NCBI GenBank assembly: GCA_037039685.1
Contig: JAWNGF010000001.1
Location: 2,666,001 to 2,730,000 of the forward strand
Source of the DNA: Ceratobasidium sp. AG-K
Taxonomy: Eukaryota > Basidiomycota > Agaricomycetes > Cantharellales > Ceratobasidiaceae
Direction: 5' to 3'
DNA: 64,000 nucleotides
Positions 13,101-24,484 of the stretch are shown here, in pieces (position 1 is the stretch's first letter; each line of letters starts with the position of its first letter). The notes below the pieces were generated by a model that worked only from the letters and a program-made list of their open reading frames with translations, was not told the origin of the DNA and did no database searches. The position numbers were made by a program, and so were the translations under genes.

Positions 13101-13649
13101 ATCGGTAATAATGTCGGAAGCTGTGGTCGAGTGTGCGATGAACCACTGCATAACAAATCCATCAGGAATCTCAGGAACTCGCTCGAAAGTGATGTGAAAG
13201 CTGAGATACGAGTGTTGAGAGACCAATCGAACCGACGGAGAATGTAAATGTGATGTCAATGGAAACGCCGAGAAGTGCCGTTGCACAGAGGGTTTTGATT
13301 TTGGCAAGAGTTGCTCTGCAGGGAAATCGTTGCTTAATATCCCTGTGGTATGCGTCAGTGCTGCAAAATCTAAACTGTAGGGTCATTACCAACCGTCATC
13401 AAGGCTATTCAAACCTTCGTCTTGCCACACCATACCTCTCTCGTGCTTCCGTACGTGCTGGAGTGCCCATTCCCAATCTACCCCTTCGCCCACAAATTCC
13501 TCCAAGTCTCCTAGTATGTCAGCCTTGACTCCATCCGTGGCAAGCAGTACTTGTATTATCTCTTGGCCGGTGTCCGTTGGGTTAACTTTGGCAAAATGGA
13601 TTGCTCCAGAGGGCAAAAGAACTGGTACTATAGGAGACCCGCCATCCAT
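7151..13649 (-). CDS. Formin (diaphanous-related, Bni1/SepA-like)
   Basis: A very large multi-exon gene starting at the ATG at 13649. Domains in order: an N-terminal module (13.65-13.0 kb) that continues into a Ser-rich linker; a GTPase-binding/FH3 region that opens with DEFGIKPEQRQKMREMTWDR (about 12.4-12.2 kb) and continues through helical repeats to 10.7 kb; coiled coil (10.6-9.6 kb); an FH1 domain of proline runs (9.59-9.19 kb); an FH2 domain (about 9.1-7.5 kb) with the hallmark GNALNKSTFRGGASGFRL; and a C-terminal autoinhibitory-like basic tail (RRRPRQERPLSKIFLDGG). Formins nucleate and elongate actin cables from profilin-actin and are switched on by Rho GTPases; fungi use them in polarised tip growth. 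About fifteen or more short introns are present, and I did not fix every boundary. The protein should exceed 1,600 residues. Confidence 0.93.
9189..9590 (-). repeat. FH1 proline-rich low-complexity tract of the formin
   Basis: On the plus strand this reads as dense GGN triplets, which on the coding strand become runs of proline broken by Ser/Ile/Gln segments. Within it a short unit of the form LSPI-IQSP recurs at least three times (around 9400-9480). This is the profilin-binding FH1 segment, and such codon repeats change length easily by slippage. Confidence 0.85.
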
Positions 13650-14287
13650 TGGTTCGACAATGGTAGAATAACCTACTACAAGTACTAGAAGTGTGGGCTA
13701 GTGGTTGTGGTGCAAGCCTGGAGGGTGTCTAAATTAGCCCCTATGTGAGAAGGGTATGTGTTGTATCCGGTCGGTATGGTATGTTCTCGAGCGTTGTTTG
13801 TAGACAGGCAAGATGAATGTGCGTGTTATCTAAGGGTTAGGGTGCAGCCCAGCAAGTCTATCGGTCATGGGCGAGCTTGAGAGACAAAGTGGACCAGTAT
13901 AGCACACTGCGAAACGCCCCAGAAAAGTAATCAGATGATTGGGAATTTCAGATATGCTCATTACGTCACACAGGCTATACACGTCCTAACAGACGCAAAG
14001 TCTATCCAAATCAAGAAAGAGTGTCCAACAAATACACTGTGAGATGGGCCGACTCTATGAACTGAATCAAAGACTGGCAACCGCACACTGCCCATTACTT
14101 GCGAGGGATTTCCTGGTAACCTGAGCGTGGCTGATAATCTCGTATCCTGGTGCGATATCAGGCGTTTCTCACCCGTTGCATCTACTCTTCTACCGTTTAG
14201 ACCTAATACCTCATTGCGCCGGAACTTGGCACGCAGTTTTGGCTTATTTTCTACGAGGAGTTATACTGTGTATTCTGCAGGATTACA
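13650..14287. other. Intergenic region upstream of the formin
   Basis: About 640 bases. It should contain the formin promoter (minus strand). Open frames here are short and lack recognisable motifs. No RNA gene or repeat was seen. Confidence 0.45.
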
Positions 14288-14740
14288 ATGCCCACTTCTC
14301 GTTACAGCGCTCGCAACGGAAGCAATCTGTGCGTGCCATTCGCCACAGCGGGGGAGTGACCTTGGCGAGCGAGGTGACGGCACGCATGGAAATTCACGTA
14401 GCGTACAAAGTTATTTTATTTTATTCTATATCTTAAATCCACTTTTCAGATTAAGTGCCACAAGTGTTCCGAAATCTCTCACATCGACCGCGAGCTAACC
14501 ATTTCGAACTTCGGACAACCTCTGATCTCTATAATTATCGAGTTTGGGGATGGCACGAGCTCAAGCCAAAACACAGTTACCATTCAGGAAATATCACCCC
14601 ATGCAACGCGCAACAAAGGCTCAATACACCGCGATGATCACCACTATGAAATCGTTGCGCATGGACGAGGGTCTAAAATGTTCAAAGCAATCCCAGAGAG
14701 CGCGGAACAATGTTACAACCTCATCCTAGCCAGAAAATAA
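14288..14740 (+). CDS. Orphan short gene with a CxxC motif (tentative)
   Basis: The well-supported part is the last exon, 14450-14740: a clear acceptor (ACTTTTCAG), then IKCHKCSEISHIDRELTISN and an open frame of 96 codons ending ILARK before a stop. The CHKC pair could bind metal or form a disulphide. An upstream first exon beginning with the ATG at 14288 (MPTSRYSARNGSNLC) is a guess; a phase-matched donor exists only at a weak GTGCCA site. No family is recognised. It stands alone in a gene-poor stretch between the formin and the CPL1-like gene. Confidence 0.4.
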
Positions 14741-15863
14741 CTTTTCGAAGACTTTCCTTGAAAGGATTCAGAGTAAAACCGGGAAGAACTGTATACTTTG
14801 AAGCCGATTTTCAACGGCGATGAAGTGGAAGAGTGGAAGGTTCGAAACCCTCATCTATCGTGAAATATTGTGTGTAACAGCGGTTGTGTATGTAGTATGT
14901 GAGATTGGGAACGCGCCAGAGTCGATTCCACCCAACTTGATCAAGCTTCAGTTTTTTCGACGCCCGATGAACCTCTCAGCACCACGCCGAGCTTACTCTC
15001 AAAAGCGCGCTTGGCTTGAGGTTGAGAGTACGTACATACTAGCTGGATACTGAAGCACTCGCTTTAATGCAAGGTAAATCTACTGTTGTACCGCAACCAA
15101 TAACCCTAAGCCTAAATATTGAGGAGTCCTGAATAGCGTGGTACTCGTCGTTCTTGTCCTGTACTGCAAAATCCCCAATCGGCAACGTAGATGCCGCATA
15201 TAGTCCATCGAAACGTGCAAGCATATGCGCAATCAGACTATCATGTGTCACTTGCGCCGTTCGATTCCCAAGCCTACAGGACCTGAGTACTCCTCGTCCG
15301 AGTAGCACCACCTATGGCTCAGAACGAGTGCCGACCTGAAGTAATGACTCACGACCTAGTACTAGTCACGTCGATCCCCGTAGTGAGCGAATAAATATGA
15401 GGATCATATGAAAGGTCTTTCTTCTTTGCCAGGGGAGCTGGGAGCCGCGACCCCAACAATCATCTGGAGTGCGCCGGTCATTTAAGATTGATGGGGTTGC
15501 TGCCTCCGGGCCCCTACTTGTGCTCACGCTGCCTCTCAAAGTCCCGGTCGCGTTGCCATCCGCTCATTATTTACTTGTCTTCAGATATACAGAACCTTCG
15601 AAAGTTAGCGTCTTATTCGTCTAGGTTTTACTTCGCATGATCAGGGCGTAGCCACGAGCTACATGTCTTGTAATTCAGTAGATATCGTGAGATTACAGCT
15701 TGCGCTCACAGCGCTGAGCTGTGAACACACCCAACGGTCCCAGTGAAAGTAACGATTAGATTAGGTACGGATCTTCAATATTGGTAGAGAGTAATTTTGG
15801 CGAGCAAAGTGATGAGTGATGATAGGGGAAATACATTGAGCCGTAACATGTCCATAACAGAGG
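14741..15863. other. Gene-poor interval with one possible coding fragment
   Basis: About 1.1 kb. The only coding-like piece is on the minus strand at roughly 15040-15270 (for example HDSLIAHMLARFDGLYAAS). It reads smoothly but has no ATG, no partner exons that I could join and no recognised family. It may be a decayed gene or chance. The rest shows nothing recognisable. Confidence 0.35.
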
Positions 15864-17461
15864 CTAGTCCATGAGTTTCATGTCCGATTCAAATATCATG
15901 TACGCATACTTCGAGGTGGGAACACAAGTGGCTTTGCCGCCGACTTGTTGCAAAGCGAACCCTTTCCGGCAAGAAGCTACCTGGCATTGTCCGCGAACAC
16001 ACCTGACGTTGCCTACATAAGGAATCGCAGAGCAATCGTTGTCGCACGATCCGCAAGCGCTATCGAAATCATGAAGTCATCAAACGCTGTTTTGACGCAT
16101 ACATGCAATGGACTTACTCCAGGGTCGTGTTCGTATCAATACATTCCCATCCACCACGGCCAGTCTTAATTTCACACATAGTATGTTGTCTACTCGAGCA
16201 ACCTCTTGGGATACTACGCTTTTTGAAAACGCCCGATGGCGTCGGTCCTGTTGTGGCAGCTAGGGAAGATTGTGAGCTATCGTGATAAACGAGCAAACAC
16301 GGAACTGAATGCTCACGGCAAGTAGGCTGGTTGAGAGTCTTGGAACTGTCTACACAGGAAGCAGGGATAGGTGCAGGGTCTCCGGCTTTGTACGCGCGGC
16401 ATTCGCTGCTGCTCTTGGCACCAGGATTCGAGGTGACAAGGACTTTTCCTTGTCCGCCTGCTATGGTTAAATCCTGAGACGACTGTATCTCGAAGTGCGA
16501 ACTACATCTAACTCACGACCAGTCTGCTCTGGGCAGGCTTGACAATGTGTTTGCCCAGTCGCACTATTAAAGCTCCCAGCGCAGCACTCGCAACAAGAGG
16601 TTGATCCATAACTACAACGAAAGTAAGCAGATCGGGGTTAGGTATGGTCTCCAATAACACTTACCTGTTGACAAAGGTTCCTTTAGGGCATTCTGAGCAG
16701 TCACTCGCGCCCTCATTCTTAGAGTATCTGTTGTCTCAGGACCATTAGAATATTTCCACAAAGGCATCGTAATAACCTACCTTCCAGGTTGACACTTTGA
16801 TGGTTCGCAGGTGGTATCAGCGTTACAATATGATCCCGGTGGGCTACGCAGCATTCAGCGAGAGTTTAGTTTCCTTGGAGGAATTTTGAATAGAGCATCT
16901 AAAATATCACTCACCACTTGGTGCAACTCGAGGAACCGGCTGCACTGTAGCTCCCTTTTCCACAAGGCCTTTGCCCAGTCGAACCTATTCCGTTCCCAGA
17001 ACCTTGACCCACCCACCCACACTGGACGGTAGTGCACGCCGGGGCACCGTTTTCTTTTCGCATCGGGTTCATTAACAAATGATTACTTGATGTTGGTCAG
17101 ACGAGCTACTCACGGTCAGTATACGTCCCAGCTGGACAGGCCGAACAACTTGATGCACCAGATTTGGCGTAAGTTCCCTTTGGGCACTGGGAAGGCTTCG
17201 CGGTACCTCCTGTTGAGCGCTTTAGTTGTCATAACCAAGGGATCTCCGATGAGTGGACGTACCAGGACACTCATAACCTGCTTGACATTCCTGACAATTG
17301 CTCCCATTATCATAGTGTCCAGCAGGACAGCTACCTGCCCGTGCAAAGACAGTGCCTGCCTCCACAATGCCATGAGGCATACCCCCAGTGGAAACGCCAG
17401 TCGCGACCCGAATAGCTAGCGAGAGCAAGACACCAGAGAAAAGGCTGTTGATTGGGCGCAT
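15864..17461 (-). CDS. Secreted Cys-rich protein: Ephrin-receptor-like repeats plus CPL1-like domain
   Basis: The start is the ATG at 17461, followed by a signal peptide (MRPINSLFSGVLLSLAIRVA). About six exons then encode repeated C-x2-C modules such as SCPAGHYDNGSNCQEC, QCPKGTYAKSGASSC and CSECPKGTFVN, which resemble GCC2/GCC3 (tyrosine-kinase ephrin receptor-like) repeats. After a Ser-rich spacer with a possible Kex2 site (FKKR) comes a CPL1-like domain: WECIDTNTTLDACGSC, then NDCSAIP and VRCVRGQCQVASC, ending at 15864-15866. Every junction I resolved keeps frame, including acceptors where the cysteine codon is split. In fungi CPL1-like proteins are secreted, and one is known from Cryptococcus as a host-interaction factor. 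The function here is not known, but a cell-surface or extracellular role is likely. Confidence 0.85.
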
Positions 17462-18353
17462 GGTGGGCAATGGCCAGTGCTGCGTTTGACTGGACGGTGA
17501 GCTTGAAGAGACGAGGACCGCGAGAGATCAGGTGAGAGTAGTGCTATGCCAATAAATAATGCTCGCAGAGGATCCCCAAGGATGCCTAGAGCTTTCTATG
17601 ACAAACACCCTATTTCTTGACGTGGATTGCGGTGTGTGTGCCGGGCCAGGCGATTGCAATGCATCGTGCCCTTCATGATAATCGACGCATATGAAAGGCT
17701 GGTCCACGGTTGAAACGGGTCCCATAATGAGCACATCGAAGGTGAGTTAAAAATGACTCACTTCGCAAACGCCCAGGATTGCTGGCCCGCTTGTACCGCT
17801 ATACAGTATGTGTCCCTATATGATATCTCCAGAGAGCCTACATCCTGGGAGCAATAATCTCGCATTCACCTGCTTTCCTAATGCGTTTCCTCGGTGCGAA
17901 GGGCTAGACTCCGATTTGCGTACCGAGCAGGTGGCGGTGGAGAAGACACATAATCCACGGAGGGTAGTGGGTATTTGAGTAGGATACATGCGTCATCCCC
18001 ACATGAGAACGGCTCGTCCGAGGGTCTTTTAGTAGCTGATGGTGATACACGTGTCCGATGCATGTTCCTTCTTTGTCCAAAGGGGCGCATATAGGCTCTA
18101 AGTTTTCAGTTCCATTCTCAATAGCGGCTCCATACTCATCTCAGCGTCATACGATTACCGTGGGATATTCCATAGTGTAGAACGTGCCTCCCAGCCGACG
18201 AAAATTTCAATGTGATTTACTAAAAGTCTAAAACACATACATTAGATCAATGTACAAATCACATAAAAACGTCAGACCACCGGGGATCAAAGTCAGCAAC
18301 GAAAGTAAATGAAAGCACAGCCCCACAAGACCGAACCAATATGCCCCCGCTCA
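17462..18353. other. Intergenic region between the CPL1-like gene and RRN3
   Basis: About 890 bases. It holds the promoter of the minus-strand CPL1-like gene and the 3' end of RRN3. A 70-codon minus-strand frame at 17878-18090 starts with a true ATG but has no recognisable family or splice partners, so I do not call it a gene. Confidence 0.4.
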
Positions 18354-20861
18354 CTATCGGCGCATACCGGGCGATATGCTCATACCCCCAAATGAGGCGT
18401 CGAGCAGATCCGTCGCCGAGCCGGGTATGGGAATCCCTGCTGGTTCTAAACTAGCCACACTTGCCACCTCTGATTTATCGTCGCCGTCTTCTTTATCATC
18501 ATCATCCCTATCTGGGGACGGTGCTCGGTCCTCCCGAGCGGTCTCCACTTCATCTTCATCGCTCTCTTCGTCTTCCTCAAGGGCCACCGATGACCACTCG
18601 CGATAGACATCGTCGATATAGGTGTGCGACATAGGAAGTTTGTATGGATCAAAAGGGAAGAATGCGTTGAGATCGACTTCGAGCGCGGGATCACGAGATA
18701 ATCGCGCGTGTTTAGGGTCGATTTTCAAACGCGTTCCGTGCTGGGGCGGGGGAGTGTCAGCCGCCGCGAGGTCTGAACGACGGTTGGATTCGAGAATTGA
18801 GAAACAATACACGAAGCCTGTGCTGTTGGACACTCGAGCGAATTGTTGAACTACGTTTGTTGCGCAGATCTATCACACATGCGCGCTTCAGTATCACGTC
18901 GGAGCAACGACCGAGCAACTTACCTTCAAAGGATTCAATGCCGACATTATTGCCCGCTGCACAACGAATAACTCGGGCATCCATAACTTGGGGGAGTCGT
19001 CGCCCTCAACTAGGGCAGCATCTGGGTCCTCGCCAAGTTCCCGCCATCTGAAGCAGTATATGAGAAATATCGCTTGTGAGATGGCATAAAAGAGGGAATA
19101 TTGGGAGACGACGGGGGTGAAATTGGGATCTGCGGCTTCGAGTTCTTCGACCTTGTCAACGGTATCGCGGAGATAATCACATAGCACTCCGATGACAGCT
19201 CGTGCGTTGGTTGTGTCAATGTGCTTTGCACGACTGATAAAGCTCGCCACATAGCTTGCGGCCCCCACACGAGCCATATCCGGCAAACTAGTATCCATTA
19301 GCCGTTCCATCAGAACGCCCAGAAATACGTCGGTAAAATCGGCATGGAGTGAGGAGTACCAAAAGAGAAGAAACTGGGTGTATCGAGACTTGTGAGTCTT
19401 GACAATCGTTCGTTTGAATATGGCGATCAGGTTCCACAGTTGAGAGTGACGAATTTCGAACTGCCGTTCCGGAGTAGCCGGAGGGGGGGAAGTCTGAAGA
19501 GTCGAAGACCAGGAAAAGAACGAGAGCGGCTCGCTAGGTGTTGCTGCCAAGTGTTCGAATACCAAAGAGAGGACCGCATCGAGCTTGGCGACCATGTCCT
19601 GTATGTGCGCCGCATTGGAAGGACCCTCCACAACGTCCTGATCGGCCAATTCCCCATCTTCGGATGAAATATCACTGAGTCCATCCGCGATATCACCTTC
19701 ATCGTCGTCCGGTAAACCATTTTGCAAAGGATCTTCCTCGCCAACCGGGTTGTCAAGCCCATCGAGGTTGAACAGGTCACCCGTCTCAGGGTCATCTCCA
19801 TCGTCCAAGTCCTCCAGTTCGACCTGGATCTCCACCTATCGAATAGGCACTATTTCAGCAAGCAGGAAGCACATTCGGATGCACTGAGCGGGCTCACATC
19901 AATTTGCTGAGCTCGTTCAACGATCAGCGACAGGATGGCGTCGCCAAGGGCGGGACAATAACCAGATAGGGTGAGGAGATTGCGGATGTAAGTCGTTTGG
20001 GCCCGCTTACTGAGCTTCTTGTGGGGGAAATGAGAGGTGATCACAGGTTGGAGTGCAAGAGGAAGAGTAGGGATAAGTCCAAGAAGGTGGCTCAACAAAT
20101 TGTGAACGCGGTTACAAATTATCCGGCCGGTCAGAGGGGAAGATGAACTTTCGGCAGAACGTCTATCCAGTGCCTGCATGATAGACTCTAAAGTAGGAAA
20201 TACAATTTTAAGTTTAGTCGCATACTGATCGAGCACAGCAATAACTCACGATGTGTGAATCCTTGGACACACCGTGTAAGAACAGATGTAAGGTACTCAG
20301 GCCGGGCGCTCACTAGCATTCCAACAAAGTTTGTATAAGTGGCAGCAAATGTATCATCGAGTGTAGTCCACGGGGTGGCGAGCACGGCTTCAACTAATGG
20401 GACGTGTGACCTCTCCAGCGACGAAACAACGTGAGACAAAGCCGCAATCCAGGACCGCAACTGTCCCGCAGATTTACCGCCCGACTCGTTAAGCTTTGAC
20501 GGATTAAACTGTCCAACAAGTTCGTGGAACGGCTCTGAGTTCCCCTAAAGGCAGGTTGAGCGCTGGTAATGAACTACGCGTGGGTAGTTCTGAAACAAAT
20601 TATGCTCACCCTAACTCTCTCCTTGAGAGCATTCTGGACGAATGCCAGGTACATATCCTTCCGAAATGAATCGTCCCGCTTTAGACTTTTGGAGTATGGA
20701 GTAACGGAGCGGCCAGACTTGGTTGCCAAGTCGTCGAGATCGATTCGACGTTTACGAGACTCTGAAGGCTCCCTGGACATTATGGGCGCTTGTTTGAGGT
20801 GGTAGCGAGTGTGTTGCTCGGCAAGCGCTTTGCTGGACGGAACATGGGCAGGCGGCTTCAT
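18354..20861 (-). CDS. RRN3: RNA polymerase I initiation factor RRN3 (TIF-IA)
   Basis: The ATG at 20861 opens a basic N-terminus with Ser/Pro sites (KSGRSVTPYSKSLKRDD). Several exons follow, with introns near 20.57, 20.2, 19.84 and 18.87 kb. The core is the RRN3 helical repeat fold: KSRYTQFLLFWYSSLHADF, then ARVGAASYVASFISRAK and SLFYAISQAIFLIYCFRW are characteristic. A long acidic insert (19.65-19.83 kb) and an acidic, Ser/Asp-rich C-terminal tail ending at 18354 are also usual. The family links growth signals to rDNA transcription by bridging Pol I and core factor in the nucleolus. The length, about 750 residues, is a little above that of yeast Rrn3. Confidence 0.9.
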
Positions 20862-21142
20862 GGTTGACGGCCACAAATTGTTCTTGCAAATTGCTTTCGG
20901 AGATCATTGTCACGTGCAGGGTTCACGCGCTAATTACGGCTCCGCTACGTCACAAATAACTATTCGGAGCAAGAGGAGGGAAAACGTCAGAGTGGCGCAT
21001 ATAATCTGACGTGAAGGTATGACGAACGTCTATAATTATATAAAGGTGGAGCTACGTATGTTATAAGAATGCGCTGTTGGGAGGGAACTAGACACCCAAA
21101 CTACTACTTGCAACCCCACACTACTCACGCATATATCACAAC

Positions 21143-21995
21143 ATGCCTCTTTTCAAGAAGCACCACGATGTAAACTGGTTTATTCTCGTAGCCTAACATT
21201 CCACTAAAACAATTGCTAATAGGCCCCCGTTGATTCGACCAACTATCAATCGACAGGTATGAATGACCCCGCCTATGCGGGCCAACCCACTTCAGGGTAC
21301 CCCACCAACACCGACACTTATTCGGGTGGCGCCCATCCATCCGGAGTCGGTGCTCCCATTGACAACTCCTACGGAACCCAAGGCGCACCCCACCACGGCC
21401 ACCCCGGAGCCACGACTGCTGGCGGTACAGCCGTTGGCGCAGCAGCCGGCCATGAGCTTGGTGGACACGCCGGGCCTGGCACCGCCGTCGGCGGTATGAC
21501 TGGTAACCATGCCTCTCACCAATACAACCAACCTGTGCCTGGCTCCGGCTATGCGACCAGCCTGGTGCTTTCAATTCCACCACCACCTCGCACCATCCCG
21601 TTCGTAACGAAGTCGGAGGCGCTGCTCTTGGCGCTGAAGCCGGCCACCATATGGGAGGCCATGGCACTACTGGCGCTGCTGCTGGCGGACTCGCGGGTCG
21701 CGAGCACGCATACGATACCGGAAGCGTCCATAACACTACCGGTACTACCACCAGCGGCACGGCCGGCAACATGACCGCAAGGGACGCCAAGTCGCTGGAG
21801 ATGAAGGGCAAGGCTCAGCAATTGGCCGGAATGGTTCTTTCCTCTCAATCAATGAAGGCCAAGGGCAACGCGAAGGAACAGGAAGCTGCCGCTATCCGCC
21901 ACCACCAGACGAATGTTGCCGAAGCTGAGGCTCACGAGGCACAGGCACGGCTCGCACGCGAGCGAGCTGGACCGGCACCGAGCGCATACCATTAG
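21143..21995 (+). CDS. CsbD-like stress protein, Gly/His-rich, with a frame slip
   Basis: Exon 1 (21143-21169) encodes MPLFKKHHD. An intron at 21170-21222 precedes exon 2 (21223-21995). The body is Gly/Ala/His-rich and contains two copies of a unit of the type GGTAVGAAAGHELGGH and GGAALGAEAGHHMGGH. The C-terminus, KSLEMKGKAQQLAGMVLSSQ followed by MKAKGNAKEQEA, resembles CsbD or hydrophilin-type stress proteins, which are small, soluble and induced by stress. The first copy and the second copy lie in different frames: near 21551-21556 the reading frame must move back one base. The summed exon length is one base short of a multiple of three. No phase-matched intron explains this. Confidence 0.75.
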
Positions 21996-22754
21996 TTCAT
22001 TAGTTTTCCAAAACCAGACCCCTTTGTAGTTTTGAATAAGTTTTGTATATCTTACTGTAGCATAATTTGACTCATGAAAGCGAGCAGCGCGAACACCCCC
22101 AATTTTGGCACGCAAACGAGCAGACCCTTTGAGCGCCACTTGATGAAGTGATCGACGTCACGTGGCAACGTCGAGGTCGCAGCATCGGCTTAGCCGCCTC
22201 CTTTGTCTGGATTCGCAAAAAAGCAAGCTTACAGCAGCTTCAAGCAATCATCCATTACGCTCAAGCGATCGCACCAGACATAGGCAAAACTCTATGGGAG
22301 AAGAAACTAAACCTCCTTCACACCGGCTCGTGTCGTTCCCCTAGCTCCAACCTGCCTTTTCTGGCCGCCAACGTGCTCTTTGCCGCGCACAGCACCGATG
22401 CTCGAATGTTATATCTTTGCCTGATGCCATGATCCTCCCCGCAAGAGTCTCCCTGCTCCTTGTCACTTTCGCTCGCGCCCGCGGCGAGCTAATTCGGACT
22501 AATTACTGGAACTCTCCTCTGCTCGGCGCCAGCGCCTGTTCCTGCGTCTGCCTTGCGCCTATCTCTTGGTCGTTGATGGTATATAGCTGAGCATCTGAGG
22601 ATCCTCGTTTGGTATCGTTCCGCTAGCATTGCTCATACCAACCGGCACTGCATCGACATTCTTCTCACACTGATCCCCAACCGTGACCAGTCGACTTCGT
22701 CATTTGCTTAACCGACCCAACGGGCATTTGTCTACACGAGACTCCTTGGAAACC
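21996..22754. other. Intergenic region and leader of the cyclin gene
   Basis: About 760 bases with pyrimidine-rich stretches and a TATATA at about 22580, roughly 175 bases before the cyclin ATG. This suggests promoter plus 5' leader. No other feature is recognised. Confidence 0.4.
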
Positions 22755-23964
22755 ATGCCTCGAGTAGCGATCGTCAGCCCTCAGGAGGAGTCGAGCCGGC
22801 CCGCCAAGCGCATGAAGCTCACGCATCATCGCCGCGATCGTAGCAGTATTAGTATCCTCGGGAGTGTGTCCAATATAGGCACGACCCTCGCAGGATTTGC
22901 TAGCCGGCTCTTTTCGCCGGCCGGTACGAACGAGCAATTTGATTCCAAGCCTCCAGTCTCACAGGCTATACATATGTCCCCTGAACAGCCCCCCTGGTCC
23001 TCATCCCTCAGCCTGATCTCGATCATGGCCGAGGAACATGCGACGATGTGGGAGCAGCTCGAGTGCATTCAGGATGACTCTTACCCCCTGGAACCGTCAT
23101 GGTGAGCATACACAGTCGGAGTATTGTATATGCGCTTACATTCGCTGTAGGTTGGGTATCCAGACGCAAACGCAGGATTACAGTGTCCAAATCAATCCCC
23201 GCAACGTGCACGAACTCCAATCATTCCTGGACATGGCGGACTCTGAGTCTGAGTTTGGAGATGACGAGTGTCTGACAACGGAACCAACCACTGGCCACAG
23301 TGCTTTCTCTGATTGGGACTCGGACTCGGACTCGGACAGTCTTGACTTGGATTCATTGGACGAGCAGCCGAGCCCATCAACCAGCTCGAGCTCTTTGCCC
23401 TCTGTATCGGCATGCGCAGCTTCGACGGGACACTCTTTCTGGGAAGATGACCCAGCGTCGGGTGACGAGTACTGGGACCGACAAACGGCGAAGCTGTGTG
23501 CCAAGCATGTCCGCGAAGCTTTCCCCGATGCCACCCTCCGAGGAGGTCTTCCCTCGAACGGTTCATTGCTGACGTCTTGCGAACTACCCGAGGCTCTGTG
23601 CGCGACGACGTCGCGTTTGTGGCGTTGCAATTTATTAAACGACTTGCACCGACCTGTCCCCTGGGTTACTATGAAGATATGTTCTTGATGTCGCTCATCC
23701 TTGCGGACAAGGTATGTGTTCCGATATCGATGTGCATTCCAACAATCACTTACCCGGTTTGTTGATTATCAGATTGAAAATGACTATGGTCACTCGCTCA
23801 GGTGGTGGTCCAACAGTTGCGCCGGTCGCTGGCCCATCGGTGAATTACGAACGATGGAACGGCGGATGTTGCAAGCCCTTGACTGGGACCTTAGCACATC
23901 CCTCAATTGCCGTTCCTCCTATCAATCGTTTCTTTCTGAACTTTGTTCATTCGCTTCTATCTGA
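22755..23964 (+). CDS. PCL/PHO80-type cyclin, with a frame slip
   Basis: Exons are 22755-23101, 23151-23711 and 23773-23964. The N-terminal half is disordered, with a nuclear-localisation-like PAKRMKLTHHRRDR and an acidic run of Asp-Ser repeats from a (CGGACT)n microsatellite near 23315. The second half is a cyclin box: FIADVLRTTRGSVRDDVAFV, LQFIKRLAP, ADKIENDYGHSLRWW and RRMLQALDWDLSTS. PCL-type cyclins pair with a Pho85-like kinase in phosphate, polarity or cell-cycle control; which branch is unknown. Upstream coding (KHVREAFPDATL) and the cyclin box lie in frames offset by minus one, and the join falls within 23527-23548 with no possible intron. Total exon length is one base short of whole codons. 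The protein would be intact if one base is missing. Confidence 0.8.
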
Positions 23965-24484
23965 TCTTATTTTCGCTTTTCTTTTCACACACGCTGGGAC
24001 CAATGGTAGACTTGCTGAGATTTGTTGCCTCCACTGTATCACCATTCTTTCACGCGTTGGTTGTTGCTGTACTCCGTTATACTCTCATTCTTTATGTCAT
24101 CCTTGCATTGGGTTCTTGGTCACATCATTACATTATGCACTATCATGAAATATCAACAGACTTCCGATCAGAAAAAACAAACCCACATGCGAGCTCGAAG
24201 TCCACGGAAACAAATTCATTCACATACACAGCTGGTACATTTCCGACTAAAGGTTTAAACAGGATCCATACAACAAATTTGATGCTTCAATTAATCAACC
24301 GAGGGACAGGGTCAAGGGATGAGGTATACCAACACCGATGGGACCGTTCAAGTGAGCACGATACCCGTAGCAAGGGATAGGAAGAATGAAACCCGCGTGG
24401 CAAAAGGGAGCAGCAGTGTGACGAGGAGGGAGATGTGAAGGAGGGAAGCAAAGTATACGATATTGCGATATGCAAGCTCCGGTC
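23965..24484. other. Convergent 3' region between the cyclin and the unknown acidic protein
   Basis: About 520 bases, T-rich just after the cyclin stop, then mixed. It is consistent with two converging 3' untranslated regions. Nothing else is recognised. Confidence 0.45.

Noticed and set aside
14836..14856. Possible tRNA B box (GGTTCGAAACC)
   Set aside because: No acceptor, D or anticodon arm can be built around it.
21551..23548. Programmed minus-one frameshifting at the frame slips
   Set aside because: No X-XXY-YYZ heptamer or obvious downstream pseudoknot is seen, and the genes are unrelated. A missing base in each place is simpler. It stays open only as a test.
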